From assembly GCA_036741775.1 (NCBI GenBank), contig DAINRQ010000003.1, positions 1 to 64,000 on the forward strand: 64,000 bases of DNA, given 5' to 3'. The notes below the pieces were generated by a model, which saw nothing but the letters and a program-made list of their open reading frames with translations, had not been told where the DNA came from and ran no database searches. Below are positions 1 through 8,295 of the stretch, one piece after another (position 1 is the first letter of the stretch; every line of letters starts with the position of its first letter). A program made the translations under genes and the position numbers. This DNA is from JAJKIV01 sp036741775. GTDB lineage: Bacteria > Gemmatimonadota > Gemmatimonadetes > Gemmatimonadales > Gemmatimonadaceae.

Positions 1-683
1 CCCTGCGTCTCGTACGTCTCGGCCTGCTCGATGAACGCCTCGAGGCTGATCTCGTCGTCGCCCGCGCCGCCGCCGGCCATCTTCAGGAACGTCCGCATGG
101 AGACGTCGAGATCCTGCGTCGCGAGCAAGCCGGCGCGATCGGCGGAGAGCTCGGCTTTTCGGTACCACTCGAGGAGCGCGAGCTGGAACGGCAGGAGCGC
201 CATGCCGGCGAGGAACGGCAGGTTCCGGAGCCCGACGGTCAGGATGATGATCGCGATCGTGGTGTACGTCGTGTGGCCGCTCATGATGTGCCCCAGCTCG
301 TGGCCGAGGATGTCGCGGCGCTCCTCCTTGTCGAGCAGGGCGATGGTCGCCGAGTTGAGCACGATGAACGGCTTGTCGAAGCCGACGGCGGCTGCGTTCA
401 CGAACGGCGTCTGGGAGACGTAGAGATCCGGCCGCTCGGGCCAATCCAGCGTCTCGACGACCTCGCCGTAGAGCGTGTTCAGCGCGGGCCGCTGCTTCGG
501 GCCGACGAGGACGGCATTCGCGAGGAAGAGCTGCCGCACGCCCTTTTCACCGAAGAACCCGGCGATCTTACGAACGACCTCGTCGAAGCCGGGAATGGCG
601 CGAAGGCTGTTGAGGGCGGCGCGGTCGGCCGCGTGTTCCCATGCTGTCGAGGAGATCTGGGTGAGGACTTTGCGGTCAGCCAT
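1..683 (-). CDS. M48-family zinc metalloprotease, N-terminal part (cut by window edge)
   Basis: The reading frame opens at an ATG at 683 and runs off the left edge, giving 227 residues. The zinc motif HELGH lies at residues 128-132, and a probable third ligand is the Glu in AELSADRAG (about 178-182), the arrangement of M48 (HtpX/Ste24/Oma1-like) peptidases. A hydrophobic stretch follows the zinc motif (about 143-170), so the enzyme is probably membrane-associated. About 80 residues ahead of the catalytic core carry no recognisable domain. The C-terminus is missing, so the subfamily and any partner domains cannot be told. The family degrades damaged or misfolded proteins; the substrate here is unknown. 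Confidence 0.85.
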   Translation of the reverse strand, partial: MADRKVLTQISSTAWEHAADRAALNSLRAIPGFDEVVRKIAGFFGEKGVRQLFLANAVLVGPKQRPALNTLYGEVVETLDWPERPDLYVSQTPFVNAAAVGFDKPFIVLNSATIALLDKEERRDILGHELGHIMSGHTTYTTIAIIILTVGLRNLPFLAGMALLPFQLALLEWYRKAELSADRAGLLATQDLDVSMRTFLKMAGGGAGDDEISLEAFIEQAETYETQ

Positions 684-1109
684 TGCTATGGGGGCTGGGG
701 ACTGGGGACTTGGACTCGCGCTTCGGAGCTGGCTTCGAATTCCTACGTACCCAGCTCGCGCGAAGTGTCTGTCCCGTCGTCGGGAAACTACCGGCGGGGC
801 GACGCCCCAGCCAGACTCCGAGCGTCATCGCGCCAGGTCAGCATCGCGACCGGTCTAGTGGGGGAAAGGCAGGAGGGCGATGGACAGGATCAACAGGATG
901 ACGAAGATGACTCGGGCGGCAGCAGCGTTGGTCGCTCGAGGCGCCTGAAGAGAGGGGGAACGGCCGCCCGGTACGCCACCGCCTCTCAAAGCTTTCCCCT
1001 CTTCTCCTCAGGCCGCTGGCGCGACCGACCGTGCCGCCGCCCGGGTCTCGATGCTGACCTGGCGCGATGACGCTCGCGAGCCCGCTTCGCGGGTATCTGG
1101 CTCGGAGCG
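684..1109. other. 426-bp intergenic region with nested inverted repeats
   Basis: This gap lies upstream of the M48 peptidase gene and downstream of the PLP-enzyme gene, both on the minus strand. It begins with a short GGGGACT-type tandem run (about 693-710). It then holds the inverted-repeat element listed separately (819-1076) and a small GC hairpin (1081-1093, CCCGC/GCGGG) just after the PLP-enzyme stop, which could act in termination. No convincing full-size gene is present. A 44-codon minus-strand frame at 855-989 is treated as a finding. Confidence 0.6.
819..1076. repeat. MITE-like element with 33-bp terminal inverted repeats
   Basis: The arm at 819-851 is the reverse complement of 1044-1076 with one mismatch in 33. 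Nested inside is a second imperfect inverted repeat (944-960 against 993-1012) that would form a purine/pyrimidine-rich stem. The outer arms enclose about 190 bp. No target-site duplication is visible at the ends. It could be a miniature inverted-repeat element or a structured 3' region; sequence alone does not decide. Confidence 0.6.
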
Positions 1110-2282
1110 CTAGTCGAGGCCGTCGAAGGCCTGCTCGAGGTCGGCGATCAGGTCTTCGGGGTCCTCCACGCCGCAGGACAGGCGGACGAGGCCGTCGCCA
1201 ATGCCGATCCGCGCTCGGCGCTCCGGCGGCACCGAGGCGTGCGTCATGGCCGCCGGGAGGCAGATCAGGCTCTCCACACCACCAAGCGACTCGGCGAGGG
1301 CGAACAGCTTGACCCGGTCGAGGACCGTCGCGGCACGCTCGCGGGTCCCGAGATCGACGGAGATCATGCCGCCGAACCCGGTCATCTGACGGCAGGCGAG
1401 CTCGTGCTGCGGATGCGAACGCAGCCCTGGGTAAATCACACGCTCTTCACCGAAGCGGTCGACCAGCCACGCCGCGATCTGACGGCCGTTCGCGTCGTGC
1501 TGTCGCATGCGGAGGTGCAGCGTTTTGGTCCCGCGGAGCGCGAGCCACGCGTCGAACGGCCCGGCGACGGCGCCGGCAGCGTTGTGAATGAACTGCAAAT
1601 GTGCCGCGATGTCGTCGTCACGCACGACCGCAATGCCGCCGATCATGTCGCTGTGGCCGTTCAGGTATTTCGTCGTCGAGTGGTAGACGATGTCCGCCCC
1701 ATGCTCGAACGGGCGCTGGAAGTAGGGCGTCGCGAACGTGTTGTCGACGATGAGGAGCGCGTTGGCCCGCCCGGCGATCTCCTTCATCGCGGCGAGGTCG
1801 GCGATCCACATCATGGGGTTCGTCGGCGTCTCGACCAGAACGGCGCGCGTCTCGGGCGTCATGGCATCTGCCACACGGTCGGGGAAGCGCGTGTCGACGT
1901 ACGTGAACCTGAGGCCGAGGTTCACGAGGATCCGGTCGAACAGTCGCGAGGTCCCGCCGTACACGTTCTCCCCGCAGACGATGTGATCGCCGGCGCGGAA
2001 CAGCTTCATGATCGAGTCGAGGCAGCCCATCCCGCTCGCGAACGCGAAGCCATGCCGCCCGCCCTCGAGGGCGGCGACGTTTCGCTCGAGCGCTTCACGC
2101 GTCGGATTCTTGCCGCGCGCGTACTCGTAGCCTTTGTTTTTCCCGAGCGCGTCCTGGACGTAGGTGGACGTGAGGTACAACGGGGTCATGATTGCACCGG
2201 CGAGCGGCTCGGGTCGCTGGCCGGCGTGGATGGCCCGGGTGGCGAAGCCGGACTCGAGGTCTTCGTCGAAAACGCGCGTCAT
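1110..2282 (-). CDS. PLP-dependent trans-sulfuration enzyme (cystathionine gamma-synthase/lyase family)
   Basis: This is a 390-residue protein of the Cys/Met metabolism PLP family, near the usual 380-400. The PLP lysine is K205 in STTKYLNGHSD; the substrate/PLP segments YEYARGKNPTR (about 53-63) and ETPTNP (about 151-156) are intact. Family members make cystathionine from activated homoserine (MetB), cleave it (MetC, gamma-lyase) or eliminate methanethiol from methionine, and sequence reading alone does not separate these. The gene starts with ATG at 2282, 24 bp from the divergent REC/HD-GYP gene, so the two promoters must be packed into or overlap the coding ends. A GC hairpin lies just past its stop at 1081-1093. 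Confidence 0.85.
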   Translation of the reverse strand: MTRVFDEDLESGFATRAIHAGQRPEPLAGAIMTPLYLTSTYVQDALGKNKGYEYARGKNPTREALERNVAALEGGRHGFAFASGMGCLDSIMKLFRAGDHIVCGENVYGGTSRLFDRILVNLGLRFTYVDTRFPDRVADAMTPETRAVLVETPTNPMMWIADLAAMKEIAGRANALLIVDNTFATPYFQRPFEHGADIVYHSTTKYLNGHSDMIGGIAVVRDDDIAAHLQFIHNAAGAVAGPFDAWLALRGTKTLHLRMRQHDANGRQIAAWLVDRFGEERVIYPGLRSHPQHELACRQMTGFGGMISVDLGTRERAATVLDRVKLFALAESLGGVESLICLPAAMTHASVPPERRARIGIGDGLVRLSCGVEDPEDLIADLEQAFDGLD

Positions 2283-2306
2283 TCGTTGGCTCAGTCAGGG
2301 GCGGGA

Positions 2307-3365
2307 ATGGGTCAAGATAACCCGGACGTGTCGGCACCGCACTGCGTGGTGGTGGACGATGAGGCTCACTTACGACGAGTGCTCATGCGCCTCATGCAGA
2401 ACGAAGGATTCGTCTGTCACGAGGCACCGAACGGCCGCGTCGCGCTCGAGGTTCTCGCGCGCGTGCCTGCGACGCTCCTGCTCTCGGACCTCCACATGCC
2501 CGAGCTGGATGGTATGGGCCTGCTGCGCGAGGTTCGCGAGCACTATCCCGACACGGCGGTCATCATGATCACGGCGGTGGCCGACGTCTCCACGGCGGTG
2601 AGTGCGCTGTCCGTGGGCGCGATGGATTACCTCACGAAGCCGTTCCACCTCGACGAGGTTCGCGCGCGGGTGCGTCAGGCGCTCGAAAAACGGCGTCTGA
2701 TCCTCGAGAATCGAGGGTATCAACAGATGCTGGAGGCGCGCGTCGCGGAGCAGGCACGCCGCATCGAGTCGCTGTTCCTCGCGAGCATCCAGTCGCTCGC
2801 CGACGCGCTCGAAGTGAAGGACCCGTATACCCACGGTCACTCGCTCCGGGTCAGCAGCTACTCGGTCGCGATCGCGAGGTCGATCGGTCTGAGCACCGAC
2901 GCGATCCGCGAGATCGGCATTGGCGGTCACGTGCACGACATCGGCAAGATCGGTGTGCGCGAGGCGATCCTGAACAAGCCGGCGCCGCTCACGGACGAGG
3001 AGTACCGGCACATCATGACGCATCCCACCGTCGGCTGGCGCATTCTCTCGCCCCTGCTCGGCGACGTGCCGATGGCACTCAACATCGTGCGCTGGCACCA
3101 CGAGCGGTACGACGGCAGCGGGGTCCCCGATGGGCTCGTTGGCGACGCGATTCCGATCGAGGCGCGGATCGTGGCCGTGGCGGACACCTTCGACGCCATG
3201 ACGAGTGTGCGACCTTACCGGCCCGGCGTTCCGCTCGCCGACACCCTGGCGGAGCTCAGGCGGTGCAGCGGGGCGCAGTTCGATCCGGTATGCGTGTCGG
3301 CATTCTTAGAGGCGCTGGAAACGGGGGCGATCGATCCGGAGCCTGAGGGGGCGGCGTCGCATTAG
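2307..3365 (+). CDS. response regulator with HD-GYP-type output domain
   Basis: This is a 352-residue two-domain regulator. Residues about 12-125 form a receiver: acidic pair D17/D18, phosphoacceptor D61 in LLSDLHMPE, switch lysine K111 in LTKPF. A coiled linker (about 125-160) leads to an HD-GYP domain (about 165-345) with H210-D211 in HVHDIGKIG. The signature usually read DGxGYP is DGSGVP here (V273 replaces Tyr). HD-GYP domains hydrolyse cyclic di-GMP, and the other motifs are intact, so activity remains possible. I use the ATG at 2307, preceded by a G-rich stretch. The same frame is open back to 1239, but that part is antisense to the PLP enzyme and gives no receiver sequence. No histidine kinase gene is adjacent. 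Confidence 0.88.
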   Translation: MGQDNPDVSAPHCVVVDDEAHLRRVLMRLMQNEGFVCHEAPNGRVALEVLARVPATLLLSDLHMPELDGMGLLREVREHYPDTAVIMITAVADVSTAVSALSVGAMDYLTKPFHLDEVRARVRQALEKRRLILENRGYQQMLEARVAEQARRIESLFLASIQSLADALEVKDPYTHGHSLRVSSYSVAIARSIGLSTDAIREIGIGGHVHDIGKIGVREAILNKPAPLTDEEYRHIMTHPTVGWRILSPLLGDVPMALNIVRWHHERYDGSGVPDGLVGDAIPIEARIVAVADTFDAMTSVRPYRPGVPLADTLAELRRCSGAQFDPVCVSAFLEALETGAIDPEPEGAASH

Positions 3366-3366
3366 G

Positions 3367-3480
3367 AGCTATCAGCCATCAGCTATCAGCAAAGCGGAAC
3401 CCTCTCGTGAAGCCCCTCTCCAACAGGGAGGCATCCCGAGGGTTCCGCTTAGCTGATAGCTGAGCTGATGGCTGTTAGCT
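3367..3480. repeat. palindromic intergenic repeat, copy A
   Basis: The 114 bp between two convergent genes form a long imperfect inverted repeat. Outer arms are TATCAGC/CATCAGC-type units (left arm from 3367, right arm to 3480). The inner core (3398-3444) reads AACCCTC...CGAGGGTT. The core is closely similar, in reverse complement, to the core of the element at 36544-36589. It may act as a bidirectional terminator for the HD-GYP and ligase genes and looks like a mobile or dispersed REP-type repeat. Confidence 0.75.
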
Positions 3481-4935
3481 GCTCCCCCTCACGATCTCGC
3501 TCGGCCGCTTGTATGAGGCGAGGTGCGCGTCACACCACGATTTGACGTCATCGACCGTGACATCGCCTTCGACCTCCAGCGCGATGTCGTTCTCGCGGAT
3601 CGGCTCGGGGATCGCGCGGACGCGAACGGCGCGAACACCGGGCATGAGCATGACCACCCGCTCGATCTCGCGCGGGTAGATGTTGAACCCGTTCCGCGTG
3701 AACATCGGCTTGATGACGCCGCGAAACGAGACCGTGCCGTCCGCGTGACGCACCCCGCGGTCCCCCGTGCGCAGCCACGCCCCGTCGCGCGCGAGGCCGG
3801 CGCTCCATGGCTCGTTAGGGGCCGACGGCCGCTCGACGTTCACGTAGCCCGCGAACACGTTAGGTCCGGCGACGCAGATCTCGCCTGCGGCCTCGTCGGC
3901 ACACTCGTCCGGCCCGCGCGGATCGCGAACGGACACGTGGACGCCAGGGAAGGGCACGCCGAGCGTTCCGCGACGATTGGGACGGTCCACGCGGTTGAAG
4001 AGGCAGACCGGTCCGGCCTCCGTCAGCCCGTATCCCTGTCGAAGCTCCGTCCCGGTCAGCTCGTGCCACCGATCCTGTACCTCTCTGGGGAGCGGCGCGC
4101 CCCCACAGATGCAGAGACGGAGACGCTCATTGTGAAGCCCCGAGCGCCGACGCCCGAGCAACGCAACGAGCCCGGCGAACACGGCGGGAACGGCGACGAG
4201 CACCGAAACCGGCTCGCTCTCGAGCAGTTCGATGCTCCTGGCCGCATTGAAGCGCGCCAGCGTCGTCATGCTACCACCGGCCAGGAGCGGCGCTGCACCC
4301 GACACCACGAGCCCGAACAGGTGCGAGAAAGGAAGCAGCGCGAGCGCGTGGTCGTCGGCCGTCATCGCTCCCGCTTCCACGGTCGCGCGAGCGTTCGACA
4401 ACAGGTTCGCGTGTGTGAGCCGAGCGCCGAGGGGGATCCCGGCCATCGCCGACGTGTAGACGATCGCCGCGTCCTCGGCGGATCCCGGGGCGTCCTCGTC
4501 ACCTTCCAGCGTTAGGCCGTGATGGGAGCCGAGGTCCACGTCGCGGCTCATGCCGTCCGACACCACGCGCGCGGTGCGCGGGACGTCGTCGAGCAGCACC
4601 CGTGTCACGTACGGCGGGAGCCGCCGCTCGAGCTCCGACGTCGTGAACACGGCGCCGACCTCCGCGTCGGCGATCTGATACTCGACTTCAGGCGCCGCGG
4701 CCAGAGGGTTGATCAACACGGCGGCTCGGCCCTCGGACGCGGCGAGCGCGGTGATGAACGCGGGCGACGTCGGGAGCAGGATGCCGGCGCGCCGGCGATG
4801 CAGCGCGCGCACGAGCGGGGCGCTCCGCTGCAGCAACGTCAGTCCGGCGGCGACGAGTTGCTGGGCTTCGAAGCCGTCCACACGCCCGTGGCCGGCAGCG
4901 ATCGCGATCGGAAGGAGGCCGAGAGGGTCGCTCAC
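3475..4935 (-). CDS. acyl-CoA synthetase/AMP-ligase-like protein with altered nucleotide loop
   Basis: This 486-residue member of the adenylate-forming (ANL) superfamily is near the short end for acyl-CoA synthetases. Visible motifs are YGLTEAG (A5), RTGDRG (A7), a hinge region with NGFNIYPREIE (A8) and the C-terminal lysine in SYKRPSEIV (A10). The phosphate loop, normally YTSGTTGxPKG, reads YTSAMAGIPLGA: the GTT glycine and the lysine are lost. The hinge GR is also altered (RGVIKP). Activity may be weak or the substrate unusual. It starts with GTG at 4935, 11 nt after the chemoreceptor stop, so the two are probably one transcript. Its 3' end runs into repeat copy A. Confidence 0.8.
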   Translation of the reverse strand: MSDPLGLLPIAIAAGHGRVDGFEAQQLVAAGLTLLQRSAPLVRALHRRRAGILLPTSPAFITALAASEGRAAVLINPLAAAPEVEYQIADAEVGAVFTTSELERRLPPYVTRVLLDDVPRTARVVSDGMSRDVDLGSHHGLTLEGDEDAPGSAEDAAIVYTSAMAGIPLGARLTHANLLSNARATVEAGAMTADDHALALLPFSHLFGLVVSGAAPLLAGGSMTTLARFNAARSIELLESEPVSVLVAVPAVFAGLVALLGRRRSGLHNERLRLCICGGAPLPREVQDRWHELTGTELRQGYGLTEAGPVCLFNRVDRPNRRGTLGVPFPGVHVSVRDPRGPDECADEAAGEICVAGPNVFAGYVNVERPSAPNEPWSAGLARDGAWLRTGDRGVRHADGTVSFRGVIKPMFTRNGFNIYPREIERVVMLMPGVRAVRVRAIPEPIRENDIALEVEGDVTVDDVKSWCDAHLASYKRPSEIVRGSS

Positions 4936-4946
4936 GGCCGGGAAGC

Positions 4947-6716
4947 TTACAGCTCGAAGCGCGACATCGCACCCTTGAGGCGATTCGCGATCTCCGCCAG
5001 ATGCTGGCTCGACTCGGACACGTGGGTCATCGACGCCGTCTGCTGTTCGACGACCGCGCTCACCTGTTGAGACGTCGCGGCGTTCTCCTCGGCGACGGCC
5101 GCCACGGCTTCGATCTCGCGGGCGAGCGCTTCCGCTTCCTCGCGTTGCGCGTCGCTCGCGTCCACGATGAGGGCGATCGCGTCGCGACTGCCTTCGATCT
5201 CCGCCGAGATGCGCGTCAGCGACGAGGCCGACGCCCGAATCACCGATTCGCCGTTCGCGACCCGGTCGCTCACGAGCGTGATCTGGTCGGCCGTGCGAAG
5301 CGAGGCGCTCCGCATTTCCGCGGCCAGCTTGCGAATCGTGTCGAGCGCTCGCGCGCTTTCGCCGGCCAGCTTGCGCACTTCGTCCGCGACGACCGCGAAG
5401 CCTTTCCCGTGCTCGCCCGCGCGCGCCGCCTCGATGGCGGCGTTCAGCGCGAGCAGATTCGTTTGCCGCGCGATGGCGCCGATGGTGTCGGTCACCTTGC
5501 CGATTCGCTGGGATTTCTCTCCGAGCTCGGCAACGACGGGGACGGCTTCGCTCGTCACGGCGCTGATCGACGCCATGCTCTCGAGTGCCTCGGCGGCCGA
5601 CTGCGCGCCGCGTCGCGCGGACGCCACGACGGACTCACCCGCACGTTGCGCGCTCCGCGCGTGATCGGCGACGCGCGACGCGCGCTCCGCGAGACGCGTC
5701 GAGCCGGCCGCCACCGCGGCGATGCCGTGCGTCTGCGTCCCGACCGAGTCCGCGATCGAGTGCGCCGCGCCCGCGACCTGCTGGGTGCTGGCGCTCATCT
5801 GCTCGGCGCCCGATGCGAGCTGCTCCGCGGTTGCGGCAACTTCACCCGCACCGCCATCGATATCGCGGAGCAGGGAGCGCAGGCTCGTCGTCATGCGACG
5901 GACCGCGTCCGCGAGCCGGCCCACCTCATCGCCCGACGTGAACCCGAGCTCGCGTCGGAGTCCCCCGCGCGCGACGGCGTCGGCGTGCGCGGCGACGGCG
6001 TCGATTCCGCGCGTGAGCCGCGATGCAGCCCAGAACGACAGCGCGACCGGGAGCAGGAACGCGAGCAGCGGATAGATCGTGAATCGGATCAGCGTCGCGC
6101 GGATCTCCTCGAGGAAGACGTCGGCGCGCATGGTCGTGATCACGAACCCGGCTACGGACCCGTCGCCGCGAGTCACCGGTGCGGCGGCCGTGAGGAGTTG
6201 TCCGGCATCGTCGCGCATGAGGGGGCTGACCCCCCCGTGGCCGCCCACGAGGAGTTCGGCGAGCGAGTCGGGAGGCTGCCAGCTCGTGGTGTATTGCGGT
6301 TGACCGGCGTTCCAGGAGGAATGCGCGAGGTATCTGTATCCGTCACCACTGCGTCGCACGACGGCAATTCCGTTCGCGAGCTCACTGACGTCGCCTCCGT
6401 TCGCGGCCCAGAGGCGCTTCAGGACTGCGCGCGTCGCCACGAACGCTTCGGTGTTCTGCCCGCCCGGGCGGGCGATCACGTCGAGCGACTCGGCCGGAAT
6501 GGCCACGCTCGTGCTGCGCGCGATCGCGGCGAGCCGCTGACCGTGCACGTTCGCGAGGTTGTCCCGCGAGCGCAGGTAGACCGGGAACAGAACGACGATG
6601 AGGGTGAGCAACACTGCCGCGGCGCTCACCCCCGCCATTTTCCAGCGGAAGGGGAGCTGCGACGCGCGCGCTCCGAGCGACGATGACAGGCGGGTCCTCC
6701 GATGTGACGCGACCAA
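4947..6716 (-). CDS. methyl-accepting chemotaxis protein
   Basis: This 589-residue transmembrane chemoreceptor has TM1 at about 29-48, an extracytoplasmic sensor of about 160 residues resembling single-Cache-type sensors, TM2 at about 210-232 and a HAMP region. The long helical signalling domain has the conserved hairpin tip with IARQTNLLALNAAIEAARAG. The tip binds CheW/CheA in the family. No che genes lie in the window. The frame starts with TTG at 6716 without a strong ribosome-binding site; the internal ATG at residue 27, right before TM1, is an alternative. The divergent phosphosugar-mutase gene lies across a 172-bp intergenic region with a CRP-like palindrome. Confidence 0.9.
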   Translation of the reverse strand: MVASHRRTRLSSSLGARASQLPFRWKMAGVSAAAVLLTLIVVLFPVYLRSRDNLANVHGQRLAAIARSTSVAIPAESLDVIARPGGQNTEAFVATRAVLKRLWAANGGDVSELANGIAVVRRSGDGYRYLAHSSWNAGQPQYTTSWQPPDSLAELLVGGHGGVSPLMRDDAGQLLTAAAPVTRGDGSVAGFVITTMRADVFLEEIRATLIRFTIYPLLAFLLPVALSFWAASRLTRGIDAVAAHADAVARGGLRRELGFTSGDEVGRLADAVRRMTTSLRSLLRDIDGGAGEVAATAEQLASGAEQMSASTQQVAGAAHSIADSVGTQTHGIAAVAAGSTRLAERASRVADHARSAQRAGESVVASARRGAQSAAEALESMASISAVTSEAVPVVAELGEKSQRIGKVTDTIGAIARQTNLLALNAAIEAARAGEHGKGFAVVADEVRKLAGESARALDTIRKLAAEMRSASLRTADQITLVSDRVANGESVIRASASSLTRISAEIEGSRDAIALIVDASDAQREEAEALAREIEAVAAVAEENAATSQQVSAVVEQQTASMTHVSESSQHLAEIANRLKGAMSRFEL

Positions 6717-6793
6717 GGCTGGCCGCCGTGGCGCACCTTGCCGCTCGACAGGGAGACGACAGCGTCGTGAGGGGGGTCACCCCTACGACTGGG

Positions 6794-6809
6794 TGTGACG
6801 TGCATCACG
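6794..6809. promoter_or_regulatory. possible CRP/FNR-family operator
   Basis: The intergenic region between the divergent chemoreceptor and phosphosugar-mutase genes holds TGTGACGTGCATCACG, which matches TGTGA-N6-TCACA at nine of ten positions and has a perfect GTGA/TCAC dyad. A weak TTGCTC (6838)-N16-TAGCTT (6860) promoter for the mutase would put the site near -66, a class I activator position. A predicted adenylate cyclase is encoded at 13.0-14.6 kb. The link to cAMP is inference. Confidence 0.4.
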
Positions 6810-6888
6810 CGAAACCGCGCCCATTGGCTAAGCGCGCTTGCTCGACCAACCTCGACCACTAGCTTTGCCACAACTCATTGGAGGGTGA

Positions 6889-8259
6889 ATGGGGCCAGAA
6901 GGGTTGATGGTGAGCGTGTCGGGCATCCGCGGCCGAGTCGGCGCAGGCCTGACCCCCGAGATCGTCACGAGTTACGCGGCCGCGTTCGGCGCCTGGGCGC
7001 TCGCTCGTGACGCCAGTCGCCCCATCGTGGTCGGACGCGACAGCCGCGTCTCGGGACCGATGTTCCACCGGTGCGTGGTGTCGGCGCTTCAATCCGTTGG
7101 CGCGCGCGTCATCGACCTCGGACTCACGACAACGCCTACGTGCCAGCTGGCCGTCGAGCATCACCACGCGGGCGGCGGCCTGATGATCTCGGCCAGCCAC
7201 AACCCGGTCGAGTGGAACGCCCTCAAGTTCATCGGACCGAGCGGTCTCTTCCTCGACGCGACCGAGGGCGCGGACATGCGGTCGCTCGTTGGGCGGGACT
7301 TCGCTCGCGCGAGCTGGGAGCGTCTCGGGGTCATCGAGCTCGACGAGGAGGCCGCTCGTCGCCACATTGACCTGGTCCTGGCGCTCCCGGTCATCGACGT
7401 CGGGCGCATCCGGGCGCGAGCATTTCAGGTCGTGCTGGACTGCTGTCGAGGTGCAGGTGCGGTCATCATGCCGGCGTTGCTCGACCGACTGGGCTGCCGC
7501 GTCTCGGTGATCAATCTCGAGCCTGATGGCCGGTTCCCGCGGCCCCCCGAGCCGGTGGCGGAGAACCTTGGCGAGCTGGAACGGCACGTCGCGAGCTCGG
7601 GCGCGGACGTAGGGTTCGCGGTGGATCCCGACGTCGATCGGCTCGCCATCGTCGCGAACGGTGGCCAGGCCATCGGTGAGGACTACACGCTCGCGCTTGC
7701 GGCCCGGGTCGTGCTGAAACGGACCCCGGGCACGGTCGTGACAAACCTGTCCACGAGCCGAATTGTCGACGACGTGGCTGCCGAGGCGGGCGGGCGAGTC
7801 GTCCGGGCACCGGTGGGCGAGGTGAACGTCGCAACGCGGATGCGTGACGAGCACGCGGTCGTGGGTGGCGAGGGGAACGGCGGGGTCATTTTGCCGGAGC
7901 TGCACCTGGGCCGTGATGCTCCGTTGGCCGCGGCGCTGGTGCTACAGCTTCTGGCGGACGGTGAAGAAACGCTGACGCAGATCGTCTCTCGGTATCCCCG
8001 GTACGCGATCGTGAAGGACAAGCTCGATCGTCCATCCGTCGCGCTCGATGCGGTGTATGATGCCCTGCGGAGCAGTTTTCCGGGGGCGCAGGTCGATACG
8101 CAGGACGGTCTTCGGCTTTCGTGGCCGGACAGCTGGGTGCATATCCGGCCGTCTGGTACGGAGCCGATCGTGCGCGTGATAGCGGAGGCGCCGTCGGAGG
8201 AGGCTGCGCGAGCCCTGGTGGCTCGCTCGCGGGCCCCGCTCGACGCGCTCGTCGGCTGA
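6889..8259 (+). CDS. phosphoglucosamine/phosphohexose mutase (GlmM-like)
   Basis: This 456-residue alpha-D-phosphohexomutase has catalytic phosphoserine S103 in ISASHNP, the metal loop DPDVDRLAI, the sugar-recognition loop GEGNGGV and the C-terminal phosphate-binding loop RPSGTEP. The sugar loop resembles the GGEENGG form I associate with archaeal-type phosphosugar mutases rather than the bacterial GlmM form GEQSGH. It lies 36 bp upstream of glmS, which argues for glucosamine-6-P to glucosamine-1-P conversion in UDP-GlcNAc synthesis. Start ATG 6889 has a close GGAGGG at 6880-6885 (3-nt spacing); the in-frame ATG at 6907 is an alternative. Confidence 0.85.
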   Translation: MGPEGLMVSVSGIRGRVGAGLTPEIVTSYAAAFGAWALARDASRPIVVGRDSRVSGPMFHRCVVSALQSVGARVIDLGLTTTPTCQLAVEHHHAGGGLMISASHNPVEWNALKFIGPSGLFLDATEGADMRSLVGRDFARASWERLGVIELDEEAARRHIDLVLALPVIDVGRIRARAFQVVLDCCRGAGAVIMPALLDRLGCRVSVINLEPDGRFPRPPEPVAENLGELERHVASSGADVGFAVDPDVDRLAIVANGGQAIGEDYTLALAARVVLKRTPGTVVTNLSTSRIVDDVAAEAGGRVVRAPVGEVNVATRMRDEHAVVGGEGNGGVILPELHLGRDAPLAAALVLQLLADGEETLTQIVSRYPRYAIVKDKLDRPSVALDAVYDALRSSFPGAQVDTQDGLRLSWPDSWVHIRPSGTEPIVRVIAEAPSEEAARALVARSRAPLDALVG

Positions 8260-8295
8260 GCGGCGCGTACCACCTTTTCAAACGCGGTTGTCACT

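Noticed and set aside
1239..2306. Long plus-strand extension upstream of the HD-GYP regulator
   Set aside because: It is antisense to the PLP enzyme, has no domain, and the receiver starts right after ATG 2307.
5001..6686. 561-codon plus-strand frame
   Set aside because: Arg/His-rich antisense shadow of the chemoreceptor gene, whose own frame has all MCP motifs.
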